A program made the position numbers and the translations under genes. Positions 6,193 to 6,314 of a DNA stretch of 6,314 nt are shown piece after piece. How positions within the stretch are numbered: the first letter of the stretch is position 1; the number at the start of each line of letters is the position of its first letter. This DNA is from an uncultured Actinomycetes bacterium (lineage in GTDB: Bacteria; Actinomycetota; Thermoleophilia; Solirubrobacterales; 70-9), in NCBI GenBank assembly GCA_946886425.1, contig CAMPIP010000140.1, positions 1 through 6,314 of the forward strand, written 5' to 3'. The notes below the pieces were generated by a model. It was not told the DNA's origin and made no database searches. It worked only from the letters and a program-made list of their open reading frames with translations.

Positions 6193-6314
6193 GTCTGGGA
6201 GGGTTCTGCGGACACAGGGTGACTCCTGCGACTCCCCGACCACGCAAGACCGCGCCCAAAAGCCGTCGGCGCGGCCGGCACCGCTGTCTTCCCCGAGCCC
6301 CGCTCAGGGCGCGG
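6193..6314. other. Region upstream of ftsE, no gene recognised
   Basis: Open stretches exist in two minus-strand frames and a TGA is present near 6305 in the third, but none gives a recognisable protein. The end of an upstream gene (prfB often precedes ftsE in other Gram-positives) could lie here or just outside, but I cannot show it. No convincing -35/-10 pair was seen. A GTG at 6243 is a possible alternative ftsE start. Confidence 0.4.

Noticed and set aside
4234..6222. Long plus-strand open frame of 662 codons opposite ftsE and ftsX
   Set aside because: It is antisense to two securely identified genes, low in complexity (runs of R, D, A, G, Q) and without domain motifs; GC-biased codons on the minus strand remove stops from this frame.
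1..6314. CRISPR array, insertion sequence, prophage or defence system
   Set aside because: No regularly spaced direct repeats, transposase motifs, att-like duplications or known defence domains were seen; the content is core housekeeping genes.

Overview
The window is very GC-rich and gene-dense. Every convincing gene lies on the minus strand, so the biological order runs from high to low coordinates. The order ftsE, ftsX, S41 protease, RNase R-like nuclease, smpB, together with the GC content and GTG/TTG starts, suggests a high-GC Gram-positive, probably an actinobacterium of the Thermoleophilia (Solirubrobacterales/Gaiellales) type. That placement is inference from gene order and protein style; there is no marker RNA here to confirm it.

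Layout from upstream to downstream: about 120 bases with no recognised gene (6193-6314); ftsE (ABC ATPase, 6192-5326); ftsX (its four-pass membrane partner, 5325-4408); a carboxy-terminal processing protease of family S41 with one N-terminal membrane anchor (4400-3213); a compact RNB-domain exoribonuclease (3213-1713) whose reading frame is broken near 2031-2050; smpB (1720-1235); an 82-base gap with two GC-rich stem-loops; and a long open frame (1152 to beyond base 1) for an unrecognised membrane protein with proline/alanine-rich linkers and a charged coiled coil. The five named genes touch or overlap (0-nt junction, 7-nt gap, 1-nt overlap, 8-nt overlap), so they look like one translationally coupled operon.

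How they may work together: FtsE and FtsX form the ATP-driven complex that in other bacteria switches on extracytoplasmic peptidoglycan hydrolases during division or elongation. An S41 protease next to it fits processing of exported or envelope proteins. RNase R and SmpB belong to the stalled-ribosome pathway: SmpB carries tmRNA into stalled ribosomes and RNase R degrades the defective mRNA. The ssrA (tmRNA) gene itself is not in the window, and neither is a hydrolase gene next to ftsX.

The most notable observations are (1) the frame break in the RNase gene, which sits inside a perfect 12-bp inverted repeat just before the S1 domain, and (2) the partial, apparently undescribed membrane/coiled-coil protein at the left end. 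I did not find a convincing new multi-gene system.
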